Positions 55,659-63,633 of a stretch of 64,000 nt of DNA are shown piece by piece. Below the pieces are notes generated by a model. The model did no database searches, had not been told where the DNA came from, and worked only from the letters and a program-made list of their open reading frames with translations. The stretch comes from Burkholderiaceae bacterium (GTDB lineage: Bacteria > Pseudomonadota > Gammaproteobacteria > Burkholderiales > Burkholderiaceae_E). The stretch covers positions 124,001 to 188,000 of the forward strand of contig JACKLP010000001.1 in assembly GCA_024235875.1 (NCBI GenBank). The letters are read 5' to 3'. Numbering within the stretch: the stretch's first letter is position 1; each line of letters starts with the position of its first letter. Position numbers and translations under genes: made by a program.

Positions 55659-56689
55659 GTTCCGACCCACCCGTGCCGGCGCTCGCCACGGCGCTGCCGT
55701 GGCACCGCGAGGAACTGGAATCGGTCCTCGCCGAAGGTCAGCGCGCGCACCACGCCTTGCTCATCTGCGGCTCGCGCGGCGAGGGTGCCACGCAGTTCGC
55801 GCTCGCCCTGGCCGCGGCACTGCTGTGCGAGGATCCCGCCACCGATGGCAGCGCCTGCGGGCGATGCGCAAGCTGCCGATGGTTTGCGGCCGGCAACCAC
55901 CCGGACTGCCGGTGGATCCGACCCGAGGCGGAGGATCCCTTGTTCGAGCCCGCGCGCAGCGCCAAGCCGTCGCGGGAGATCAAGATCGGCCAGGTACGTG
56001 CGATCTCGGCGTTCGCGAGCATCGGCGCGCACCGCGGCGGCGAGAAGGTCATCATCGTCGAAACCGTGGATGCGCTCAATTCGGTCGCAGCCAATGCGAT
56101 GCTCAAGACCCTGGAGGAACCGCCGGGACGCAGCCGCTTCCTGCTCGTGGCGGAGCGCCCGGATCTGCTGCTGCCGACGATCCGTTCGCGCTGCCGTCGA
56201 GTCGTGTTGCGGCCACCGAGCGATCGGGCCGCGCTGGAATGGCTGCTGGAGCACGGCGATGTCGGTCGCGAAGAGGCGGGCCTGGCCCTGGCGGCGGCGG
56301 GTGGCGAGCCTCTGTTGGCGCTCGCAATCGCCGAACCGCGTGAAGCGGCCGCTCATCGGCTGGTTCTGGAGGCGCTCGAGGCACTCCCCGAGACTAGTCC
56401 CGTCAGAACCGCGGAACAGCTCTCGAGGCTGGAGCCGGGCAAGTGGCTGCCGCTGACGCAGGCGTGGGTCGCCGATCTGGCGCGCGTCAGTGGAGGAGCC
56501 GAACCTCGATTCCTGCCTCGCTACGTCGAGCGTCTGACCAGGCTCGCCGGAAGGACCGGGCTTGGAGCGATTCTCGAGGTGGAAACCGAGCTTCGTCGCA
56601 TGCGGCGCTCGATCGACCATCCGCTCAATCCGCGTCTGTTCTGCGAGAGTGTGCTGCTGCGCTATTGCGAGCTTTTCGAGCCGAACTAG
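55655..56689 (+). CDS. holB: DNA polymerase III subunit delta'
   Basis: Delta' is the stator subunit of the clamp loader. The 344-residue protein has an AAA+ fold with a degenerate P-loop (GSRGEGATQF), as expected for a subunit that does not bind ATP. A zinc site is formed by C58, C68, C71 and C74 (CGRCASC), followed by NHPDCRWI. The SRC motif lies in TIRSRCRRV, preceded by ANAMLKTLEEPP. ATG 55655 overlaps the tmk stop. pilZ follows in the usual order. Confidence 0.95.
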   Translation: MSSDPPVPALATALPWHREELESVLAEGQRAHHALLICGSRGEGATQFALALAAALLCEDPATDGSACGRCASCRWFAAGNHPDCRWIRPEAEDPLFEPARSAKPSREIKIGQVRAISAFASIGAHRGGEKVIIVETVDALNSVAANAMLKTLEEPPGRSRFLLVAERPDLLLPTIRSRCRRVVLRPPSDRAALEWLLEHGDVGREEAGLALAAAGGEPLLALAIAEPREAAAHRLVLEALEALPETSPVRTAEQLSRLEPGKWLPLTQAWVADLARVSGGAEPRFLPRYVERLTRLAGRTGLGAILEVETELRRMRRSIDHPLNPRLFCESVLLRYCELFEPN

Positions 56690-56755
56690 CCGGCAGCGAT
56701 CCGGGCAACGCATGGCGCAAGCGTCGCGTTGCCGCCGAATCGAGAGGCAGAGCCG

Positions 56756-57154
56756 GTGAGCGAACAGACTGTGGCAACCCCCGAAGCGAGCGTCGCCAAT
56801 TCGGCGCCCAGCGGCGCGCCTCGACCGGGCGTGGTGCAACTCTCGATCCGGGAGAAGGCGGCCCTGTATGCCGCATACATGCCATTCCTGACCGGCGGCG
56901 GCCTGTTCGTGCCGACGACCCGCCCGGCCAATATCGGCGACGAAATCTACGTGATCCTGACGCTCATGGACGAGCCCAACAAGATCCCGATCACGGGCAA
57001 GGTCGTCTGGGTGACGCCCGCGGCGACGCCCGGGCGCCAGCAAGGCATCGGCATTCGTTTCGGGGACGGGGATGCCGGCGACCAGGCACGGGCGAAAATC
57101 GAGAACCTGATCGGTGGTGCATTGAAGTCGAGTCGTCCGACCCACACGATCTGA
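56756..57154 (+). CDS. pilZ: PilZ domain type IV pilus assembly protein
   Basis: A 132-residue single-domain PilZ protein needed for type IV pilus assembly; members in this position usually lack c-di-GMP binding. It opens with a disordered Ser/Ala/Pro segment (1-25), then RPGVVQLSIREKAALYAAYM, TGGGLFVPTTRPANIGDEI and GKVVWVTPAATPGRQQGIGI. The RxxxR and (D/N)xSxxG c-di-GMP motifs are absent, in line with PilZ proper. The GTG at 56756 has GAGAGG upstream. Together with the pilus ATPase at the left edge it implies a piliated organism. Confidence 0.92.
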   Translation: MSEQTVATPEASVANSAPSGAPRPGVVQLSIREKAALYAAYMPFLTGGGLFVPTTRPANIGDEIYVILTLMDEPNKIPITGKVVWVTPAATPGRQQGIGIRFGDGDAGDQARAKIENLIGGALKSSRPTHTI

Positions 57155-57155
57155 G

Positions 57156-57214
57156 CGCCCGCCCCGCGGGCGGAAGCGGCGCTTCCGTGGATCCGCTGCG
57201 GGGCATGGCCCCGC
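57156..57214 (+). other. Three consecutive hairpins between pilZ and tatD
   Basis: Three perfect seven-base stems lie in a row: CGCCCGC/GCGGGCG (57156-57172), CGGAAGC/GCTTCCG (57171-57187) and GCGGGGC/GCCCCGC (57198-57214), each with a three-base loop. The first starts two bases after the pilZ stop. No T run follows any of them. TAGAAT (57217-57222) behind the third could be a -10 for tatD. Confidence 0.7.
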
Positions 57215-57251
57215 GATAGAATCGGGTCGAGTTGGCCAGCCCGTCGTCCCG

Positions 57252-58043
57252 ATGTTCGTCGATTCCCATTGTCACCTCGATTTTCCCGAGCTGGTCTGTC
57301 AGCTCGATGCGATCCTGTCGCGCATGTCGGCGGCCGAAGTCGACGAAGCGCTGTGCGTCAGCGTCACCCTGGCCGGCTTCCCGCAGGTCCTGGCGCTCGC
57401 CGAACGCGAACCGAGGTTGTGGGCATCGGCCGGCGTCCATCCCGATACGATCGACGAGGACGAACCCGATGTCGACCGGCTGCTCGAGATGGCCGCGCAT
57501 CCGAAGGTGATCGCCATCGGCGAGACCGGACTCGACTACTACCGGATCGAAGGAGACGCGCCGTGGCAGCGCGAGCGCTTCCGGACCCACATCCGGGCCG
57601 CAAGAGCCTGCGGCAAGCCACTGATCATCCATACCCGCGCCGCGGCAGCCGATACCTTGCGTCTGATGCGCGAGGAGCGGGCCGAGGCGGTCGGCGGCGT
57701 CATGCACTGCTTCACCGAGACCTGGGATACCGCCAGCGCTGCGCTCGACCTGGGGTTCTACATTTCTTTCTCGGGCATCGTGACGTTCAAGAATGCCGCG
57801 GACCTGCGCTCGGTCGCTCGACAGGTGCCGCTGGATCGCCTGCTCATCGAGACCGATTCGCCGTATCTGGCCCCGGTTCCGCATCGAGGCCGCACGAACG
57901 AGCCTGCCCATGTCCGGTTCGTGGCCGAATGCATCGCCCGGGAGCGCGGGGAATCCCTCGAGACCATCGCGCGTGCAAGCCGCGAGAACTTCGAGCGTCT
58001 CTTTCGTCCACCTCGAGGCGGCAAACCCGCCTCCGGCCATTGA
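57252..58043 (+). CDS. tatD: TatD family metal-dependent DNase
   Basis: TatD proteins are TIM-barrel, metal-dependent 3'-5' exonucleases linked to DNA repair and RNA turnover. The 263-residue protein has all ligand motifs: MFVDSHCHLDFPEL, AIGETGLDYYRIEGD, PLIIHTRAA, GGVMHCFTETW and LLIETDSPYLAPVPHRG. It follows pilZ, as usual in betaproteobacteria. The end is odd: the TGA stop lies in a 12-base tandem repeat, so two further in-frame TGA codons follow at 58053 and 58065. Confidence 0.96.
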   Translation: MFVDSHCHLDFPELVCQLDAILSRMSAAEVDEALCVSVTLAGFPQVLALAEREPRLWASAGVHPDTIDEDEPDVDRLLEMAAHPKVIAIGETGLDYYRIEGDAPWQRERFRTHIRAARACGKPLIIHTRAAAADTLRLMREERAEAVGGVMHCFTETWDTASAALDLGFYISFSGIVTFKNAADLRSVARQVPLDRLLIETDSPYLAPVPHRGRTNEPAHVRFVAECIARERGESLETIARASRENFERLFRPPRGGKPASGH

Positions 58044-58075
58044 GCGCGCCGTTGAGCGCGCCGTTGAGCGTGCCG
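58040..58075 (+). repeat. 12-bp tandem repeat spanning the tatD stop codon (three units)
   Basis: TTGAGCGCGCCG occurs at 58040-58051 and 58052-58063, and TTGAGCGTGCCG at 58064-58075 (one difference). The unit length is four codons, so each copy presents a TGA in the tatD frame. Confidence 0.9.
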
Positions 58076-58123
58076 TCGCGCGCAAGCTTGCGGGCATCGC
58101 GGCGAGCGGCGGCGGGGCGACGC

Positions 58124-58834
58124 ATGTCGGTCGGGCTCTTGCTCTTGCCCGGGCTCTTGCTCGGAATCGGGGCGAGCGCCGCCCCCGTGCTGGCGCGCGA
58201 CTTGCGCATCGATCTGCTCGAAGCGGTCCGGATCAATGACGCCGCTCGGGTACGCGAACTCGTCCGAGCCGGCGTGGACGCCAACGCGCGCGAGAAGCGT
58301 TTCGGGCCAGCGGTGGTGATGGCGGCGCGGCAGAAATCCTTCGAGGCCCTGGTCGCCTTGCTCGAGTCCCCGCGCATCGATCTCGAGGCCCGGAACCGGG
58401 AAGGTGAGACGGCACTGATGCTGGCGGCGTTCCACGGCGATCTGCCCACGCTCCAGGCCCTGATCGCCCGCGGCGCCCAGGTCAACCAGACCGGCTGGAC
58501 TGCGCTTCACTACGCTGCGACCGGCGGAGACGTCGCCGTGATCGATGCCTTGCTGGCCGCCCACGCCTATGTCGACGCGACCTCGGGTAACGGCACCACG
58601 CCGATGATGCTCGCGGCGCGGCAGCAGAACTGGAGCGCAATGGAGCGCCTGCTGGACGAGGGTGCCGATCCGACGCTGCGCAACCAAGCCGGATACGACG
58701 TCGAGCGCTACCTGCGTCGCCTGGGCGAGAACCAGCGCGCGCGCGAGATGTTGGCTCGAATTCGGACGTTTCGGGAGCGGTACTACCGGTTCCAGGACAA
58801 GCCGAAAGACCGAGGCATCGTGGAAACGCGCTGA
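58124..58834 (+). CDS. Exported ankyrin-repeat protein
   Basis: A 236-residue protein with a signal peptide (MSVGLLLLPGLLLGIGASA, then a short link to LARD) and four to five ankyrin repeats (about 30-195): ALLEAVRINDAARVRELVRAG-like, GETALMLAAFHGDLPTLQAL, WTALHYAATGGDVAVIDAL and GTTPMMLAARQQNWSAMERL. Ankyrin repeats bind proteins; small exported versions occur in many betaproteobacteria without known partner. ATG 58124 is chosen because it begins the signal peptide; the frame upstream only mirrors tatD. It shares the strand with tatD but lies 80 bases after it. Confidence 0.85.
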   Translation: MSVGLLLLPGLLLGIGASAAPVLARDLRIDLLEAVRINDAARVRELVRAGVDANAREKRFGPAVVMAARQKSFEALVALLESPRIDLEARNREGETALMLAAFHGDLPTLQALIARGAQVNQTGWTALHYAATGGDVAVIDALLAAHAYVDATSGNGTTPMMLAARQQNWSAMERLLDEGADPTLRNQAGYDVERYLRRLGENQRAREMLARIRTFRERYYRFQDKPKDRGIVETR

Positions 58835-58907
58835 GCCTCGCCGGGCTCATTGCCGCGGTCGTTGCCGGACGATATGATTCGGCGCCCCATCTACTGGCCT
58901 TGCCATC

Positions 58908-60473
58908 ATGCGATTGCGGACTTCCTGGCTGCTGGTTGGCGCACTGGCGCTGGGTAGCGCGCTATGGCTTGCGCGCGATCAAGTCCAAGGCTCGGAAGCG
59001 GTGGCATTCCGGACCGCAGCGCTCGAGCGCGGCCCGATCGTCGCCAGCGTTTCAGCGACCGGGACCATTGCACCGGTCGCGAGCATCCAGATCGGCTCCC
59101 AGGTCTCGGGGCAGATCGTGGAGTTGCTGGCCGACTTCAACAGCGAGGTGAGGGCGGGGCAACTGCTGGCCCGGATCGATCCGCAGACCTTCGAGCAACG
59201 CGTCCGCCAGGCCGAGGCCGACCTCGAGGCCGCTCGGGCCCAGGTGATGGTGCAACGCAGCCAGGTCTCGGCTCGCAAGGCCGAGCAGGCGAAGATGCGC
59301 GCGGGGCTGGCCGACGCGCGGCGCGATCTCAAGCGCAAGGAGGACCTGGTCGCCCACCGCTTCGTGACGACCGCCGAGCGGGACCGCGTCGCGACCCTGG
59401 TCACCACCCTCGAGTACGAAGAGCGCTCCGCCGCGGTTGCGGTCGAAGTGGCACTCGCCATGGTTCGCAGCGCCGAGGCGCAGGTCAGACAACGACAGGC
59501 CAGCCTGGCCGGAGCCCGTATCGATCTGCAGCGCACCTCGATCCAAAGCCCAGTCGATGGCGTCGTCATCAAGCGCTCGGTCGACGCGGGCCAGACCGTC
59601 GCGGCCAGCCTCCAGTCGCCGGAGCTATTCGTGATCGCCCGCAACCTGGCCGACATGCAGGTCGAATGCAACATCGACGAGAGCGACATCGGCCGAGTGC
59701 GCACCGGACAGGAAGCGAGCTTCACGGTCGACGCATTCCCGGGCACGACGCTCAAGGGGCGCGTCGACCAGGTTCGAAAGGCGGCGAACAACGTCCAGAA
59801 CGTCATCACCTACATCGCGGTGGTGCGGTTTGCAAACACGGCCCAGCTGATGCTCCCGGGGATGACGGCGAACGTGCGAATCGAGACCGAGCGCCGCGAA
59901 AAGGTACTTCGCGTCGCAAATGCCGCGTTGCGCTTTCGGCCACCCGCCGGGGTTCGCGTCGTCGAAGCGCCGGGCAGCCGGGCCGAAGTCCGCCCAAGCC
60001 CGACGGCCCCGGCGGCTGCCTCGCCCAGCGAGCGGCGTCGCTTGTTCACCGAGCGATTGACCCGCGAGCTGACGCTCACGCCGGCCCAGCAATCCCGACT
60101 CGAGACCGTATTCGACTCGATGCGCCCGCGCTACCTCGAGCTGCGCTCGGCACCGCCAGCCGATCGCGAGCGCTTGTTGCGGACGATTCGTACGGAGACC
60201 GGGGCGCGAATCGCGGCGATGCTGGACGAGCGCCAGGCAACCCGCTACCGGGAGATCGCAGCCGAAATGGCCGGCCGAAACGGCGGCGGCGGTGGTCGTG
60301 GGCGAATCTACCTGTCCGAGGACGCCCAGGTGCGCGCACTCGAGGTCCGAACCGGTATCAGCGACGGCACGTTCACCGAGGTCACGGCCGCGGGCCTCGC
60401 CGAAGGTGCGAAGGCCATCATCGCGATGCGCAGCGTCAAGCCGGCGGCCGGTTTCCGCATGCCGCGCCTGTGA
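58908..60473 (+). CDS. macA: MacA-type periplasmic adaptor with inserted LTXXQ (Spy/CpxP-like) segment
   Basis: A membrane-fusion protein that would link an inner-membrane ABC exporter to an outer-membrane TolC-type channel. The 521-residue protein has an N-terminal anchor (5-22), a lipoyl/barrel-sandwich part (about 40-95 and 205-245; IQIGSQVSGQIVELLADFNS), an alpha-hairpin (about 95-205), a beta-barrel (about 250-335) and a membrane-proximal part (about 466-515). MacA proteins have about 370-400 residues; the excess is one segment, 353-465, holding LTPAQ (390-394), two predicted helices and LDERQ (439-443), the pattern of Spy/CpxP/ZraP proteins. Its stop overlaps the ATPase start (TGATG). 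Confidence 0.9.
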   Translation: MRLRTSWLLVGALALGSALWLARDQVQGSEAVAFRTAALERGPIVASVSATGTIAPVASIQIGSQVSGQIVELLADFNSEVRAGQLLARIDPQTFEQRVRQAEADLEAARAQVMVQRSQVSARKAEQAKMRAGLADARRDLKRKEDLVAHRFVTTAERDRVATLVTTLEYEERSAAVAVEVALAMVRSAEAQVRQRQASLAGARIDLQRTSIQSPVDGVVIKRSVDAGQTVAASLQSPELFVIARNLADMQVECNIDESDIGRVRTGQEASFTVDAFPGTTLKGRVDQVRKAANNVQNVITYIAVVRFANTAQLMLPGMTANVRIETERREKVLRVANAALRFRPPAGVRVVEAPGSRAEVRPSPTAPAAASPSERRRLFTERLTRELTLTPAQQSRLETVFDSMRPRYLELRSAPPADRERLLRTIRTETGARIAAMLDERQATRYREIAAEMAGRNGGGGGRGRIYLSEDAQVRALEVRTGISDGTFTEVTAAGLAEGAKAIIAMRSVKPAAGFRMPRL

Positions 60474-61246
60474 TGGATTCCGTGCGCCAGACCGCGACCA
60501 CGGGTCCGGCAGCCGACGCTCCGATCATCGCCGTGGAAGGCCTGTCCAAGACCTATCGGATGGGTGAGGCGACGGTGCGCGCGCTCGACGAGGTCACGGT
60601 CGCGATCGCGACCGGCGAGATGGTTGCGGTCATGGGGCCGTCCGGATCGGGCAAATCGACATTCATGAACATGATCGGGTGCCTGGACCGTCCCGACCAG
60701 GGGCGATACCGGCTGGCAGGAACCGAAGTCTCGGCGCTCGACGCGGACCAGCTGGCCGCGGTCCGAAACCTACGAATCGGCTTCGTATTCCAGCAGTTCA
60801 ACCTGCTGCCGCGTACGAGCGCGCTCGAGAACGTGGCCCTGCCATTGCTCTATGCCGGCGTCGAACCCCGTGAACGTTCGAGACGGGCGCGTGAAAGGCT
60901 TGCCGCGGTCGGACTCGGTTCGCGCGAGGCGCACACGCCGACGCAACTCTCGGGCGGACAGCAGCAGCGGGTAGCGATCGCGCGCGCCCTGGTCAACTCG
61001 CCCGCGATATTGCTCGCCGACGAGCCGACCGGCGCGCTCGACTCCCGGACCTCGTTGGAAGTGATGGCCTTGTTCCAGTCGTTGAACCGAGACGGGCAGA
61101 CCGTGGTGCTCGTCACCCACGAACCCGATATCGCGAGCTTCGCGTCACGGGTGATCGGATTCCTCGATGGCCGAATCGTCTCCGACAAGGCGCAGGTGCC
61201 GCGAGACGCGGCCGTGCTTCTCGAACGCGCGCAGGTGAGCGCGTGA
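60473..61246 (+). CDS. ABC transporter ATP-binding protein (MacB/LolD type)
   Basis: A 257-residue ABC ATPase of the MacB/LolD/FtsE family. It has Walker A GPSGSGKST (55-63), the Q-loop in FVFQQFNLLPR, the signature LSGGQQQRVAIARAL, Walker B ILLADEPTGALD and the H-loop VTHEPD. In E. coli MacB this domain is fused to the permease; here it is separate. It overlaps the adaptor gene by one base and the permease gene by four, so all three are one translational unit. Confidence 0.94.
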   Translation: MDSVRQTATTGPAADAPIIAVEGLSKTYRMGEATVRALDEVTVAIATGEMVAVMGPSGSGKSTFMNMIGCLDRPDQGRYRLAGTEVSALDADQLAAVRNLRIGFVFQQFNLLPRTSALENVALPLLYAGVEPRERSRRARERLAAVGLGSREAHTPTQLSGGQQQRVAIARALVNSPAILLADEPTGALDSRTSLEVMALFQSLNRDGQTVVLVTHEPDIASFASRVIGFLDGRIVSDKAQVPRDAAVLLERAQVSA

Positions 61247-62475
61247 ACCCGGGCGCGGTGCTGCGCATCGCACTTCGGGCACTGGCGGTCAACAAGATGC
61301 GCTCGGCGCTGACGATGCTGGGCATCGTCATCGGGGTTGCTGCCGTGGTGACGATGCTGGCCGTGGGCCGCGGCGCGCAGGAGCGGGTCAGCGAGCAGAT
61401 CCGAAGCCTGGGATCGAACGTGCTGCTACTGCTGCCCGGCGCCCGCAACGCCAGTGGCGTGCGGCTGGGCGCCAGCTCGGTCCAGACTCTCACCGAGGAC
61501 GATGCCGAAGCGATCGAACGCGAAGTCCCCGAAGTCCAGACGGCGGCGGCGCTGATCCGTGTCGGCGTTCAGGCGATCGGCGGGCGCGGCAACTGGGCGA
61601 CGACCGCCTACGGGGTCGGCAACGGATTCTTCGACGTGCGCGAATGGTCCCTCGCCTCGGGACGTCTGTTCGAGCCCGGCGAGACCAGCGGGTCGGCCAA
61701 GGTCGCGATCATCGGACAGACCGCAGCGCGCGAGTTGTTCGGTGACGAGGATCCGATCGATCGCCGCATCCGGGTGCGCAAGGTCCCGCTGCGAATCATC
61801 GGCGTCCTGGCGACCAAGGGGCAGAGTGCACAGGGTACCGACCAGGACGACGCCTTGTTCGTGCCGCTCTCGACGATGAGGAATCGTATCCAGGGCCGCG
61901 GCAGTGCGCGGCTTCGGCCGGTGAGTGCGATGCTGATCAAGGTTCGCGAGGCGAGCGCCATGCGATCTGCCGAGGACGGGATCGGCGGGTTGCTTCGGCA
62001 GCGACACCGCGTGCAGGCCGGTGCCGCCGACGACTTCTCGATCCGCAACCTGACCGAGATCCTGCAGGCACAGGAGGCGTCGAGCCGGGTCCTGTCCTAC
62101 CTGCTCGCGGCCGTGGCGGGCGTGAGCCTGCTGGTCGGGGGGATCGGCATCATGAACATCATGCTGGTCAGTGTCACCGAACGCACGCGCGAGATCGGCC
62201 TGCGCATGGCCGTGGGAGCACGGGGGCGAGACATCCTTCGCCAGTTCCTGGCTGAAGCCACGACCCTGGCGGTGATCGGCGGCCTGACCGGCGTGCTCTT
62301 GGGCGCGAGCGGCGCGGCCTTGGTGGCTTCTCTGGCCGGTTGGCGGACGAGCCTGAGCATGGACGCCGTGATGCTCGCGGTCGGTTTCGCCGCTGCGATC
62401 GGGGTCTTCTTCGGCTACTACCCGGCACGAAAGGCCGCGCGGCTCACGCCGATCGAGGCTTTGCGCCACGAGTAG
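61243..62475 (+). CDS. ABC transporter permease (MacB type)
   Basis: A 410-residue permease with the MacB topology: one N-terminal membrane helix (about 20-42, RSALTMLGIVIGVAAVVTML), a large periplasmic domain (about 45-285), then three membrane helices near 290-400. The signature SVTERTREIGLRMAVGARGRD precedes the last two, and PARKAARLTPIEALRHE is the typical end. The GTG at 61243 overlaps the ATPase stop (GTGA). With the adaptor and ATPase it forms a MacAB-like tripartite exporter; the outer-membrane channel must be encoded elsewhere. Substrates of this group range from macrolides to peptides and siderophores. Confidence 0.94.
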   Translation: MNPGAVLRIALRALAVNKMRSALTMLGIVIGVAAVVTMLAVGRGAQERVSEQIRSLGSNVLLLLPGARNASGVRLGASSVQTLTEDDAEAIEREVPEVQTAAALIRVGVQAIGGRGNWATTAYGVGNGFFDVREWSLASGRLFEPGETSGSAKVAIIGQTAARELFGDEDPIDRRIRVRKVPLRIIGVLATKGQSAQGTDQDDALFVPLSTMRNRIQGRGSARLRPVSAMLIKVREASAMRSAEDGIGGLLRQRHRVQAGAADDFSIRNLTEILQAQEASSRVLSYLLAAVAGVSLLVGGIGIMNIMLVSVTERTREIGLRMAVGARGRDILRQFLAEATTLAVIGGLTGVLLGASGAALVASLAGWRTSLSMDAVMLAVGFAAAIGVFFGYYPARKAARLTPIEALRHE

Positions 62476-62517
62476 AATCCAACACGTGTGGGACCACGGC
62501 GAACAGGGGACGAAACA

Positions 62518-63363
62518 ATGAAGGGCGCGAGTCACTCGCAGTACATCCCGGTCCGACGCAGCTTGCTGCTGGCGGGCTTGGCAGTACCGGTGGCCGGATG
62601 CGTCGGCCCGCGTCCATCGGGGGCCGACGGCGCAGCGCTCGAGCGCTTGGTTGCGTCGCCGGCGCGCAGCGCCTCCAACGTGGCGCGCGACCGACATCGG
62701 CATCCGCTCGAGACACTGCGCTTTTTCGACATCGCGCCCACGGCAACCGTTGTGGAGATCCTTCCGGGCAGCCGTGGCTACTATCTGGAAATCCTCGCCC
62801 CCTACCTGCGGGAGCGAGGACGCTACGTGGCCGCGAGCCGGGCCCCCGATGCGCCGCCGCGCTACCTGGCCGACCACGCGCGCCTGCTGGCACGCCTCTC
62901 GAGCGAGCGCGACCGGCTTGGTCGGGTCGAGGTCACGCAGTTTTCTGCTGGCAAGTATCCGGTTGCACCGGCCGGCAGCGCCGATTTCGTGCTGACTTTC
63001 CGCAACCTGCACAACTGGATCGACCGGGGCGAGATCGAGGGTGCGCTGGCGGCGTTTCGCCAGGCATTGAAGCCTGGCGGCGTGCTGGGCGTGGTCGACC
63101 ATCGCGGCCGCGACGACCGACCGCAGGCACAGCAGAACCGAACCGGATACGTGCGCGAGGACTATGCGATCGCCTTGATCGAAGGTGCCGGATTTCGCTT
63201 CGTGGCGCGATCCGACGTCAATGCGAACACGCGCGATACCAAGGACCATCCCGAAGGCGTCTGGACGCTGCCGCCAAGCCTGCGCCTGAAAGCGCGTGAC
63301 CGCGCCCGCTACCTTGCGATCGGCGAGAGCGACCGCTTCACGCTGAAGTTCGTCAAACGCTGA
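62518..63363 (+). CDS. Exported class I SAM-dependent methyltransferase-like lipoprotein
   Basis: A 281-residue protein resembling the predicted methyltransferases of COG4798. The Rossmann core has motif I as TVVEILPGSRGYYLEILAPY (G-x-R-G rather than GxGxG), then GSADFVLTFRNLHNW, LKPGGVLGVVDHR and REDYAIALIEGAGF. The N-terminus is a signal sequence: VRRSLLLAGLAVPVAGC, with a lipobox ending at C28 and a twin-arginine pair (R13, R14) that may direct it to the Tat route. A periplasmic enzyme would not meet SAM, so either folding with bound cofactor before Tat export or a non-methyltransferase role is implied. AGGGGA precedes ATG 62518. Confidence 0.8.
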   Translation: MKGASHSQYIPVRRSLLLAGLAVPVAGCVGPRPSGADGAALERLVASPARSASNVARDRHRHPLETLRFFDIAPTATVVEILPGSRGYYLEILAPYLRERGRYVAASRAPDAPPRYLADHARLLARLSSERDRLGRVEVTQFSAGKYPVAPAGSADFVLTFRNLHNWIDRGEIEGALAAFRQALKPGGVLGVVDHRGRDDRPQAQQNRTGYVREDYAIALIEGAGFRFVARSDVNANTRDTKDHPEGVWTLPPSLRLKARDRARYLAIGESDRFTLKFVKR

Positions 63364-63633
63364 CCGGGGCCGGTCTCCCTGCACCGGATCGGGGCTGCAT
63401 CGCCGCGGCGGCCCAAGGAAATCCGGCACATTGCCGCCACATCTGCCGGCCAGTCGCCGACGGGTGGCCGATTGCTGCCGTTCAACGGCCGGCCCGATGT
63501 CGGGGAAGGGCGGATAATGTGCTCCATCGCGTGACATCGGCCGCCCCACGCAGGCGACCGAGTTGCCAGGGTGTCGAACTGAGGAGCTGGTGGCCCGACC
63601 CGGGCCCGGCTCGACGCAGTAGCGGAGACCCTG

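Noticed and set aside
55532..57145. Minus-strand frame of 537 codons opposite holB and pilZ
   Set aside because: No homology; covers two certain genes on the other strand.
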